Assembly: GCF_002115725.1 (NCBI RefSeq) | Contig: NZ_JFKD01000003.1 | Location: forward strand, 186,001 to 250,000 | DNA length: 64,000 nt | Direction of reading: 5' to 3' | Origin: Marivita cryptomonadis | GTDB taxonomy: Bacteria > Pseudomonadota > Alphaproteobacteria > Rhodobacterales > Rhodobacteraceae | Shown: positions 52,210 to 58,769 of the stretch, piece after piece | Position numbering within the stretch: position 1 is the first letter of the stretch | Layout: each line of letters begins with the position of its first letter | The notes under the pieces: model-generated | Seen by the model: the letters and a program-made list of their open reading frames with translations, nothing else | Told to the model about the DNA's origin: nothing | Databases searched by the model: none | Program-made: the position numbers and the translations under genes

Positions 52210-53142
52210 ATGAAGATCGTGCGGGATTATCAATTCGTAGCAAGCGCCGACAAGGGCGCAACAGTCGCCATCGGCAATTTCGACGGCGTGCATTCCGGCC
52301 ATCAGGCCGTGATCAAACTGGCACGCGACGCGAAGCCCGACGCGCCCTTGGGTGTTGTCACGTTCGAACCGCATCCCCGCGAATATTTTGCCCCCGACGC
52401 AGCCCCCTTTCGCCTGATGAACACCAAGGCGCGTGCGACCCGGCTGCGCAAGCTTGGGGTCGATGTGCTTTACGAGCTGAACTTCAATACCCAATTGGCC
52501 GAACTGACCCCTGAAGGTTTCGCAGCGAACGTGATCTCCAAAGGGCTTGGCCTGCGCCATGTCGTGGTCGGCGCGGATTTCTGTTTTGGAAAGGGGCGCG
52601 CGGGCACTGTGGACGACCTCCAGCGCTTTGGGTCCGAGATGGGCTTTGGCGTGACCGTCGCCGAACTTGTGACGGCGGGGTCCGGCGCCGTATCCTCGAC
52701 CGCGATCCGCACCGCGCTGTCCGACGGAAACCCGCGTCTTGCGGCCGATATGCTGGGCCACTGGCACCGCATCGAAAGCGAAGTGATCGGTGGCGAACAG
52801 CGGGGGCGCGAACTGGGCTATCCTACCGCCAACATGTCGATCGACGGGCTGCACCCGCCGAAATTCGGCGTCTACGCGGTGCTGGTCGATGTGCTCGACG
52901 GCCCTCACGCCGGATCATATCATGGTGCAGCCTCTATCGGGGTGCGCCCGATGTTCGGCGAGAACCGTGCCAATCTGGAAACCTTCATCTTCGATTTCAG
53001 CGGTGATCTTTACGGTGCAACCGTGTCGATTGCACTTGTGGACTTCCTGCGCCCCGAGTTGAAGTTCGACAGCCTTGAGGCGTTGATCACGCAGATGGAT
53101 GCCGACTGCGCCCAGGCCCGTGCCATCCTGACCGCGCTATGA
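52210..53142 (+). CDS. ribF: Bifunctional riboflavin kinase/FAD synthetase
   Basis: Converts riboflavin to FMN and FMN to FAD. ATG 52210 (MKIVRDYQFVASADKGATVA) gives 310 residues. The N-terminal adenylyltransferase domain has GNFDGVHSGHQAVI near residue 24 and VSSTAIRTALSDGN. The C-terminal kinase domain has RGRELGYPTANMSIDG and GVRPMFGENRANLETFIFDF. No FMN riboswitch is seen upstream. The ycgN-like gene overlaps its stop by 4 bases. Confidence 0.96.
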   Translation: MKIVRDYQFVASADKGATVAIGNFDGVHSGHQAVIKLARDAKPDAPLGVVTFEPHPREYFAPDAAPFRLMNTKARATRLRKLGVDVLYELNFNTQLAELTPEGFAANVISKGLGLRHVVVGADFCFGKGRAGTVDDLQRFGSEMGFGVTVAELVTAGSGAVSSTAIRTALSDGNPRLAADMLGHWHRIESEVIGGEQRGRELGYPTANMSIDGLHPPKFGVYAVLVDVLDGPHAGSYHGAASIGVRPMFGENRANLETFIFDFSGDLYGATVSIALVDFLRPELKFDSLEALITQMDADCAQARAILTAL

Positions 53143-53612
53143 GCAAGGACCCGATAGATCGGTCAGGTCTGGCCCCCCGGTTCTGGGAACGCAAAGCGCT
53201 GACAGACCTCAACCCGCAGGAATGGGAAGCGCTATGTGACGGGTGCGGCAAGTGCTGCCTGAACAAGCTTGAGGATGAAGACACCGGCCATGTGGAACTG
53301 ACCCGCGTGGCCTGTCGCCTCTTCGACGACACCACCTGCCGCTGTGCGCAATACGAGATCCGGCATCAGTTTGTGCCGGAATGCATCGTTCTGAAGCCGT
53401 CGAATATCGACGACCACGCCTATTGGATGCCCAAGACCTGCGCCTACCGGCTGCTGTGGGAGGGTAAGCCGCTTTACAACTGGCATCCGCTTATTTCAGG
53501 GACGCCGGAGTCTGTACATGACGCGGGAGTTTCGATGCGAAACGCCACCGTAGCTGAATTCGAAGTTGATGAAGACGATTGGGAAGACCACATCATCGAG
53601 GAGCCGATCTGA
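53139..53612 (+). CDS. YcgN family cysteine-cluster protein (UPF0260)
   Basis: A 157-residue protein with the cysteine pattern CDGCGKCCLNKLEDEDTGHV near residue 32, followed by VACRLFDDTTCRCAQYE and CIVLKPSN. The cluster suggests a bound metal or Fe-S centre of the Fer4/CxxCxxxCC type; the function is unknown. Start ATG overlaps the ribF stop. Its TGA overlaps the ATG of the aldolase gene. Confidence 0.9.
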   Translation: MSKDPIDRSGLAPRFWERKALTDLNPQEWEALCDGCGKCCLNKLEDEDTGHVELTRVACRLFDDTTCRCAQYEIRHQFVPECIVLKPSNIDDHAYWMPKTCAYRLLWEGKPLYNWHPLISGTPESVHDAGVSMRNATVAEFEVDEDDWEDHIIEEPI

Positions 53613-54661
53613 TGTTTTTTGCCTCTGACAACAGCGGACCCGTGCCGCAGGCCGTTCTCGACGTTCTGGCCGAGGTCAACCAAGGCCACATGATGGGCTA
53701 TGGCGCTGATCCCATGATGGACGAGGTGCGCCAGCGCATCCGCGATCTGTTCGAAGCCCCCGAAGCGGCGGTCTATCTGGCCGCAACCGGCACTGCGGCC
53801 AACGCCCTTGCGTTGGCGACCCTGATCGAGCCGTTCGACACGGTGTTCTGCACACCCATGGCCCATATCGAAGAGGACGAATGCAACGCGCCCGAGTTCT
53901 ACACGGGTGGCGCGAAGCTGACGCTGGTGCATGGGTCGGACCGGATGACACCCGAAGCGCTGACCCGCGCCATCGAAAGCCAAGGCAACCGTGGTGTGCA
54001 CGGCCCGCGTCGCGGTGCAGTGTCGATCACGCAGGTGACCGAGGTCGGCAACGTCTACACATTGGCCGAGCTGAAGGCGCTGTGCGACGTCGCCAAATCC
54101 TATGACCTGCCTATTCATCTTGATGGTGCGCGCTTTGCCAATGCGGCGGTGGCGCTGGGATGCTCTCCTGCCGAGATGACGTGGAAGCTGGGTGTCGATG
54201 TAGCGGTGTTCGGCGGCACGAAAAATGGGCTGATGGGGGTCGAGGCGGTGGTGTTCTTTGATCCGTCAAAAGCATGGGAATTCGAACTGCGCCGCAAACG
54301 GGGTGGGCATCTGTTTTCCAAACACCGTTATCTGTCGGCGCAGATGGCAGCCTATCTGCGGGATGACCTGTGGAAAGACCTTGCGCAAAATGCCAACGCC
54401 AAGACAGCACAGCTTCTTGACGGTCTGCGCAAACGAAATGACGTTGAAATCGTGAACGACGTCACTGCCAACATGATCTTTTTCCGCGCGCCGCGCGCCC
54501 TGCACCAGACACTTCAGACAAGCGGTGCGCGATATCATGTCTCTGGTGGTGATCTGGCCAACGGGCCATCCGAAGGGCTGCTGACGGGGCGTCTGGTCTG
54601 CGATTGGTCACTGCCCGACACCGAGATCGCCCGCTTTGTTTCGCTGCTGAACGCTGCATAA
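53612..54661 (+). CDS. ltaE: Low-specificity L-threonine aldolase
   Basis: PLP enzyme that cleaves threonine/allo-threonine to glycine and acetaldehyde. ATG 53612 gives 349 residues (MFFASDNSGPVPQAVLDVLA). The PLP lysine is in VAVFGGTKNGLMGVEAVVFF, preceded by the cofactor Asp in LPIHLDGARFANAAVALG. The ATG overlaps the upstream stop, and a hairpin terminator follows. Confidence 0.92.
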   Translation: MFFASDNSGPVPQAVLDVLAEVNQGHMMGYGADPMMDEVRQRIRDLFEAPEAAVYLAATGTAANALALATLIEPFDTVFCTPMAHIEEDECNAPEFYTGGAKLTLVHGSDRMTPEALTRAIESQGNRGVHGPRRGAVSITQVTEVGNVYTLAELKALCDVAKSYDLPIHLDGARFANAAVALGCSPAEMTWKLGVDVAVFGGTKNGLMGVEAVVFFDPSKAWEFELRRKRGGHLFSKHRYLSAQMAAYLRDDLWKDLAQNANAKTAQLLDGLRKRNDVEIVNDVTANMIFFRAPRALHQTLQTSGARYHVSGGDLANGPSEGLLTGRLVCDWSLPDTEIARFVSLLNAA

Positions 54662-54665
54662 GAAA

Positions 54666-54687
54666 AGGGCTCCCAAGTGGGAGCCCT
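54666..54687. terminator. Hairpin terminator between ltaE and hspQ
   Basis: Ten-base arms AGGGCTCCCA and complement with a two-base centre, 4 bases after the ltaE stop. On the minus strand the stem is followed by TTTTCT, so it fits hspQ termination best; it probably serves both converging genes. Confidence 0.7.
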
Positions 54688-54729
54688 AACTCATTACGTG
54701 TGGCAAACTAAGAGAGAGAGAGTATTCGA

Positions 54730-55056
54730 TCAGTTATACTGGAAGTGCAGTTCGTAGCTTCCATCTTCGAATGCGCCAAAAAGATCAGGCACATCCGGGT
54801 GTTCGACAGGTTCGCCCGAGTAATCAGCGATCAGGTTCTGTTCGGACACATAAGCGACGTAGAAGCTTTGTTCATTCTCTGCGAGCAGATGATAGAACGG
54901 TTGCTTCTTTGCGGGTCGGCTGTCCTCGGGAATCGCCTCATACCATTCTTCGGTATTGTTGAATTCCGGGTCCACATCGAACACCACGCCCCGAAAGGGG
55001 TGTTTGCGGTGCCGAACGACTTGGCCGATGTTGTATTTTGCGCGTTGTCTGATCAT
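54730..55056 (-). CDS. hspQ: Heat shock protein HspQ
   Basis: A 108-residue protein from the ATG complementary to 55054-55056 (MIRQRAKYNIGQVVRHRKHP). The HspQ pattern continues RGVVFDVDPEFNNTEEWYEA and QPFYHLLAENEQSFYVAYVS. HspQ is a specificity enhancer of Lon protease. A frame extending to 55176 lacks homology; an ATG seven codons upstream is a lesser alternative. Confidence 0.93.
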   Translation of the reverse strand: MIRQRAKYNIGQVVRHRKHPFRGVVFDVDPEFNNTEEWYEAIPEDSRPAKKQPFYHLLAENEQSFYVAYVSEQNLIADYSGEPVEHPDVPDLFGAFEDGSYELHFQYN

Positions 55057-55284
55057 GGGTCCTATCCGTTGCCACATACCTGCCTGATTTTCGACAAATT
55101 GTCCAATTCTAGCGGCGATTTTTGTGGAAACAGTCTGTGATGCATTTCGACACAAGGTTTTTTCGTTTTTTGGCAAGGGCTTGCTGGCTACAGCAATTGT
55201 GATTTCCCCTGCGCCCCCTTTGCGCTAGACTGCAAACAATCCGAAAGGCGGAGCAACCGCCTTCGAGCAAAAAGCGAGAGGCCC

Positions 55285-55875
55285 ATGAGCAGATTCTTTC
55301 GCGCCTTGGTGATTGTCCTGCTGGCGGCCTCGTGTGGAGGCGGCGGTGGCACATCGGCGCCCCGAAACCTCGACGATGCCTGTTCGATCCTGCAACAGCG
55401 CCCCGGCTACCTGCGCGCGTTCCGCGCCGCAGAGCGAAAATGGGGGGTGCCGGTGCATGTGCAGATGGCGTCGATGTATCAGGAAAGCAAGTTCAAGTCC
55501 GACGCCCGCACACCGTTCCGTTATACCTTGGGCGTGATCCCGATGGGGCGGCAAAGCTCTGCCTATGGCTATAGCCAGGCTTTGAATGGGACATGGGAGG
55601 AATACCAGCAAGATCAGCGTAAGTTCCGTGCGAAACGCAATGACATCAGCGATGCGACGGATTTTATGGGCTGGTACATGGCAGAATCGAACCGTCGCCT
55701 TGGCATTTCGCTGGCAGATGCGCGCAACCAATATCTGGCCTATCACGAGGGTCGGACCGGATTTTCACGCGGGACGTATAACAGCAAGGCGTGGTTGTTG
55801 CGGGTGGCCGACGAGGTTGCCTCGCGGTCAGTGACGTATCAAGGCCAGTTGGCGCGCTGCCCAGTGCGGAGATAG
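55285..55875 (+). CDS. Lipoprotein with lytic transglycosylase (SLT)-like domain
   Basis: A 196-residue protein with a lipoprotein signal ending LLAASC at Cys17, then a Gly-rich stretch. The SLT-like part begins GVPVHVQMASMYQESKFKSD near residue 53 with the candidate catalytic Glu66 in YQESKF, and continues GYSQALNGTWEEYQQD and YLAYHEGRTGFSRGTY. This suggests cleavage of peptidoglycan glycan strands in the periplasm. The domain is short for the family, so activity is likely but unproven. Confidence 0.85.
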   Translation: MSRFFRALVIVLLAASCGGGGGTSAPRNLDDACSILQQRPGYLRAFRAAERKWGVPVHVQMASMYQESKFKSDARTPFRYTLGVIPMGRQSSAYGYSQALNGTWEEYQQDQRKFRAKRNDISDATDFMGWYMAESNRRLGISLADARNQYLAYHEGRTGFSRGTYNSKAWLLRVADEVASRSVTYQGQLARCPVRR

Positions 55876-55890
55876 GTCCGAAACGGCCCA

Positions 55891-55912
55891 ATTGTTTCGC
55901 GCGCGAAACAAT
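55891..55912. repeat. Perfect 22-base palindrome in a convergent spacer
   Basis: Arms ATTGTTTCGCG and complement, with no central interruption, between the stops of the lipoprotein gene and the flavin oxidase gene. The half-sites TGTTTC and GAAACA match the ParB parS half-sites, but the spacer is 6 bases rather than 4. No T-run follows, so a terminator role is not clear. Confidence 0.6.
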
Positions 55913-55964
55913 GAGGCAACGCTCCTGACCCTTTAACCCTTTGTTAACATATTGCATTTCCTGC

Positions 55965-57179
55965 CTACCCATCGGGGTACGCAGCCTCAAGAACCTGCAG
56001 GGCCCGAGAGATCAGGGCCTCATCAGGCAGCGCTGACAGATCGCGCGCAGGACCAGCCCCGTTAAAAGCCAGCAGGATCGGCGCATCGAGCACGGGGGCC
56101 AGGTTGAGCCACTGGTTGAACTGGCCCGGTGGCAGCCCTGTGTCAGGCGTCAGAATCCACGTTGCCTCGGCATCCCAGAACGCCTGTTCAAACTGCAAGT
56201 AAAGCTTGTCCAAAAGGCCAAAGCCAAGACGGTGGATCGCAGTCTCCTTGTCTTTGGGCAAAGCGGGCGAAAAGTCGATGCGCTGCGCCTTCAGAACGCC
56301 CAGCGGTACGGTGACGATGACAGCGTCGAAGCGGCCCAGCTCGTCTTTGGCCGAGCCAAGCTGCACACCTTTGTCCGTCAGCGCGACACGCCGCACCTCG
56401 GTGCCAAGGCGGATGTCCAGATCGGTGTCCAACTGTCCAAGGATCTGCGAATAGCCGCTTGGAAAGAGCCGGTCCATGCCGTCGTAATCGAGGTCGTTCT
56501 GGTAGGCGTTCCAGTTGATGTCAGATGTGCCAGCCCCGTAGTCCTGCTGGATTGTCACAACGTCTTCAAACCAATCCGGCAAGTCGCGGTCGCGCAGCCT
56601 GCGCCCCCCTGCACCGCGCAGAACGTAGTCATCCTCTGTTGGGACGCTTTGCATCCCCCGCTCGGCGGCAAGCCCGACAAGCGGGTTGCCTTCGTCGCCG
56701 TGCAGCCAGCTTGCCCCAAGATCAAGCGGCTGGCCCAAAGTGATGTCTGTCCAGATGCGCCCACCGATGCGGTTGCGCGCCTCGAAAAGGGTGACGTCAA
56801 TTCCAGCCGCTGCAAGTCGGCGCATCGCTGTCAGGCCACTGATCCCCGCACCGATGATGGCAAGCGATTTCGCGCCAGTGATGCGGACAGTCTCGGCCAC
56901 AGCCAGACCGGTTTCATAGGCCGCATGGACCGTGCTGTTGTAGTCGGGATGGGTGGCTTCTCCGGCAAAAAACAGGCGGTTGTCGATGGGACGGGCCAGA
57001 GCGCGGATGTCGTCGCGGGAGGCCGCCCGCGCGATGTACGAATAAGACCCAAGACTGAAGGGATCGCGGCTCCAGTTGGTGCGCAGATAGCCTGTCGGCG
57101 CGCGCGCGATACGTGCCACGGTATCAGTTGGCGTGAGCAGCGCGGCGGCGGCAAGGGTGAGGATTTGTCGACGGTGCAT
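55965..57179 (-). CDS. Flavin amine oxidase-family protein with circularly permuted domain order
   Basis: A 404-residue FAD protein. ATG complementary to 57177-57179 gives MHRRQILTLAAAALL, a Tat-like signal (a TTG at 57215 adds 12 residues). Residues 28-100 hold what is normally the C-terminal end of monoamine oxidase-like enzymes: NWSRDPFSLGSYSY, then NRLFFAGEATHPDYNSTVHA. Only then comes the dinucleotide motif IIGAGISGLTAMRRL (108-122) with LFEARNRIGGR (131-141), normally N-terminal. The protein stops at LQVLEAAYPDG, exactly where the displaced segment would begin. All cofactor motifs are present once. The substrate is unknown. Confidence 0.88.
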   Translation of the reverse strand: MHRRQILTLAAAALLTPTDTVARIARAPTGYLRTNWSRDPFSLGSYSYIARAASRDDIRALARPIDNRLFFAGEATHPDYNSTVHAAYETGLAVAETVRITGAKSLAIIGAGISGLTAMRRLAAAGIDVTLFEARNRIGGRIWTDITLGQPLDLGASWLHGDEGNPLVGLAAERGMQSVPTEDDYVLRGAGGRRLRDRDLPDWFEDVVTIQQDYGAGTSDINWNAYQNDLDYDGMDRLFPSGYSQILGQLDTDLDIRLGTEVRRVALTDKGVQLGSAKDELGRFDAVIVTVPLGVLKAQRIDFSPALPKDKETAIHRLGFGLLDKLYLQFEQAFWDAEATWILTPDTGLPPGQFNQWLNLAPVLDAPILLAFNGAGPARDLSALPDEALISRALQVLEAAYPDG

Positions 57180-57203
57180 CTGCGCAGCATTGGTTCGGGG
57201 CCG

Positions 57204-57244
57204 CGTTTGCGTCAACGCAAACGTGCGATGCGTCGACGCATCGC
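57204..57244. repeat. Two adjacent palindromes upstream of the flavin oxidase
   Basis: The first has arms CGTTTGCG and complement around TCAA (57204-57223). The second is a 20-base perfect palindrome with core GATGCGTCGACGCATC (57225-57244). They lie back to back in the spacer before the divergent gene at 57370. The second core also occurs in the terminator at 52105-52128. Confidence 0.65.
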
Positions 57245-57369
57245 GGCGCGTGGTGAAGTCGTGCTGAGAAACCGGCGTGTCGCGCGGCCTTCACCAAGAC
57301 GGCCAATTCCTGCCATTTTGCACTGGTACACGTGGTCGGCAGTGCAACGTGCAAAGGACCGTAGCCGGG

Positions 57370-58038
57370 ATGTTCGATGAAGGCACCAAGATCGCTGTTT
57401 TTGCCATTGTCATGGCGGCGTGGGTCTTTGGTTTGAGCGCAGACAAACATGCGCCGTTCCCTGATCTTGCGACCGCTGTGGAGCTGTCGCAGCTTCCAGC
57501 CTTGCCTCTGACAGCGGCGCCCGACGGGTCTCCGGCGCAAGCCCGTGTGTCGGGCCAACGGGTCGCCCTGAGTGCCGGATTCGAGGCAAAACTGTTGGCC
57601 AGCTACGTGATCGAAGGGCGTGTGGTGACGCGCCGCACGTTTCGCCATGACCCGACGAGCGCCGTCTCCCCGTTGGACCTTGGCATAGTCTGGGGTGATC
57701 TTGCTGCGCCCGGAGGCACAGATGACATCGCGTTCCGTACCGGGCACAGGATGATCTGGTTTTCGAACGCGCCGGACGCCGACTTGCCCAAGACATGGAA
57801 GGATCAGGTTACCAACAACCACCTCATCCCAGCCAACCCACAGGTGAACGATGCGCTGATGGCGATCGAGGTCGGGGCGCGGGTCAGGCTGCGGGGCTAT
57901 CTGGTGACCGTCACTGGCGACGGGATCTCGCCGTGGCGGTCGTCCACACGGCGGGATGACGGGTCTATCGTCGGTGGGTGCGAGATCATCATGGTGACCG
58001 ATGTGCAGGTGTTGTCAGAGGATGCCACGGCCGCCTAG
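57370..58038 (+). CDS. Membrane-anchored protein of unknown function
   Basis: From ATG 57370 it has 222 residues (MFDEGTKIAVFAIVMAAWVF), with one N-terminal hydrophobic segment and a periplasmic domain rich in beta-strand-like segments (EAKLLASYVIEGRVVTRRTF, VGARVRLRGYLVTVTGDGIS). No Cys pair, zinc motif or catalytic pattern is evident. A frame from 57277 exists without a ribosome-binding site. It is divergent from the permuted oxidase, which may indicate shared control. I do not recognise the family. Confidence 0.72.
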   Translation: MFDEGTKIAVFAIVMAAWVFGLSADKHAPFPDLATAVELSQLPALPLTAAPDGSPAQARVSGQRVALSAGFEAKLLASYVIEGRVVTRRTFRHDPTSAVSPLDLGIVWGDLAAPGGTDDIAFRTGHRMIWFSNAPDADLPKTWKDQVTNNHLIPANPQVNDALMAIEVGARVRLRGYLVTVTGDGISPWRSSTRRDDGSIVGGCEIIMVTDVQVLSEDATAA

Positions 58039-58068
58039 GCCGCAGTCCGGACATCCCCGTACGACGCG

Positions 58069-58665
58069 TCAGCGGTTCGCTGTGCGTTCCTGTTCGATGT
58101 TGAACAGGCGGTTGGCCAATTGCTTGCGCTCCCATGCGCCCAGAACAACCGTCGTCTGGCCGCCGCCGTCATCGGTGATGACCCATTGGCGCAGTTCGAC
58201 CGGGTTGTCGGTGAACTTGAGCTGGATGCTGCCGTATTCCGGGTTCTCGGGGTCTTGCGCCGTGACCGTGGTTGCAGTGCCATCATACCCGTGCGCAACA
58301 ACCATATTGGCGCGGCCGAGATCGACGTTCCGCGCAAGGATCAGCCCCAATGGTGTGCGGTTGAGCGGATAGGTTTCAGGCTCTCCACCCAGCTTGCGGT
58401 CGAACACCACCACCGCGCCATTGTTCGCCATCACCAGCGCCTGTTCCGGCGGGTTGTATTCGAACCGGACTTTGCCGGGGCGGCGCATGTAGAGCGTGCC
58501 TGTCGAGATCGTGCCGTCGGCGTTGATCTGGGTAAAGCTCGCCTCTGCGCTGGTAAGCTGGTTGAGGTAGTTGGACAGCGCGTTCAGCGAGAGTTGCTGG
58601 GCCGCTGCGGGCATCGCCCACATCCATGTCAGGGCTGCCATGACGGCAAGAAAACGGTATCGCAT
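58069..58665 (-). CDS. lolA: Outer-membrane lipoprotein carrier protein LolA
   Basis: A 198-residue periplasmic protein with a signal peptide ending PAAAQ (start ATG complementary to 58663-58665). The LolA fold is seen in LNALSNYLNQLTSAEASFTQ, TGTLYMRRPGKVRFEYNPPE and QLKFTDNPVELRQWVITDDG. It carries lipoproteins from the inner to the outer membrane. It lies downstream of ftsK on the same strand but behind a strong hairpin, so it likely has its own promoter. Confidence 0.93.
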   Translation of the reverse strand: MRYRFLAVMAALTWMWAMPAAAQQLSLNALSNYLNQLTSAEASFTQINADGTISTGTLYMRRPGKVRFEYNPPEQALVMANNGAVVVFDRKLGGEPETYPLNRTPLGLILARNVDLGRANMVVAHGYDGTATTVTAQDPENPEYGSIQLKFTDNPVELRQWVITDDGGGQTTVVLGAWERKQLANRLFNIEQERTANR

Positions 58666-58713
58666 CGGGTCTGTGGTCCTGTCTGCTCGAAACACTTGCC
58701 CTCTATATGGCGA

Positions 58714-58748
58714 AACGGGCGCTGCTATGCGATAGCAGCGCCCGTTTT
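58714..58748. terminator. Long hairpin between ftsK and lolA
   Basis: Fifteen-base arms (AAACGGGCGCTGCTA and complement) with loop TGCGA. The plus strand shows a T-run at its end and the minus strand TTT. It lies just past the ftsK stop and upstream of lolA, so it most likely ends the ftsK transcript. Confidence 0.75.
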
Positions 58749-58769
58749 TGTGACTGGATCGGCAGGTCT

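Noticed and set aside
55965-57215. Frameshift or two fused gene fragments to explain the reversed domain order in the flavin oxidase
   Set aside because: The frame is open throughout, the pieces do not duplicate each other, and the end points match, which fits permutation better than gene debris.
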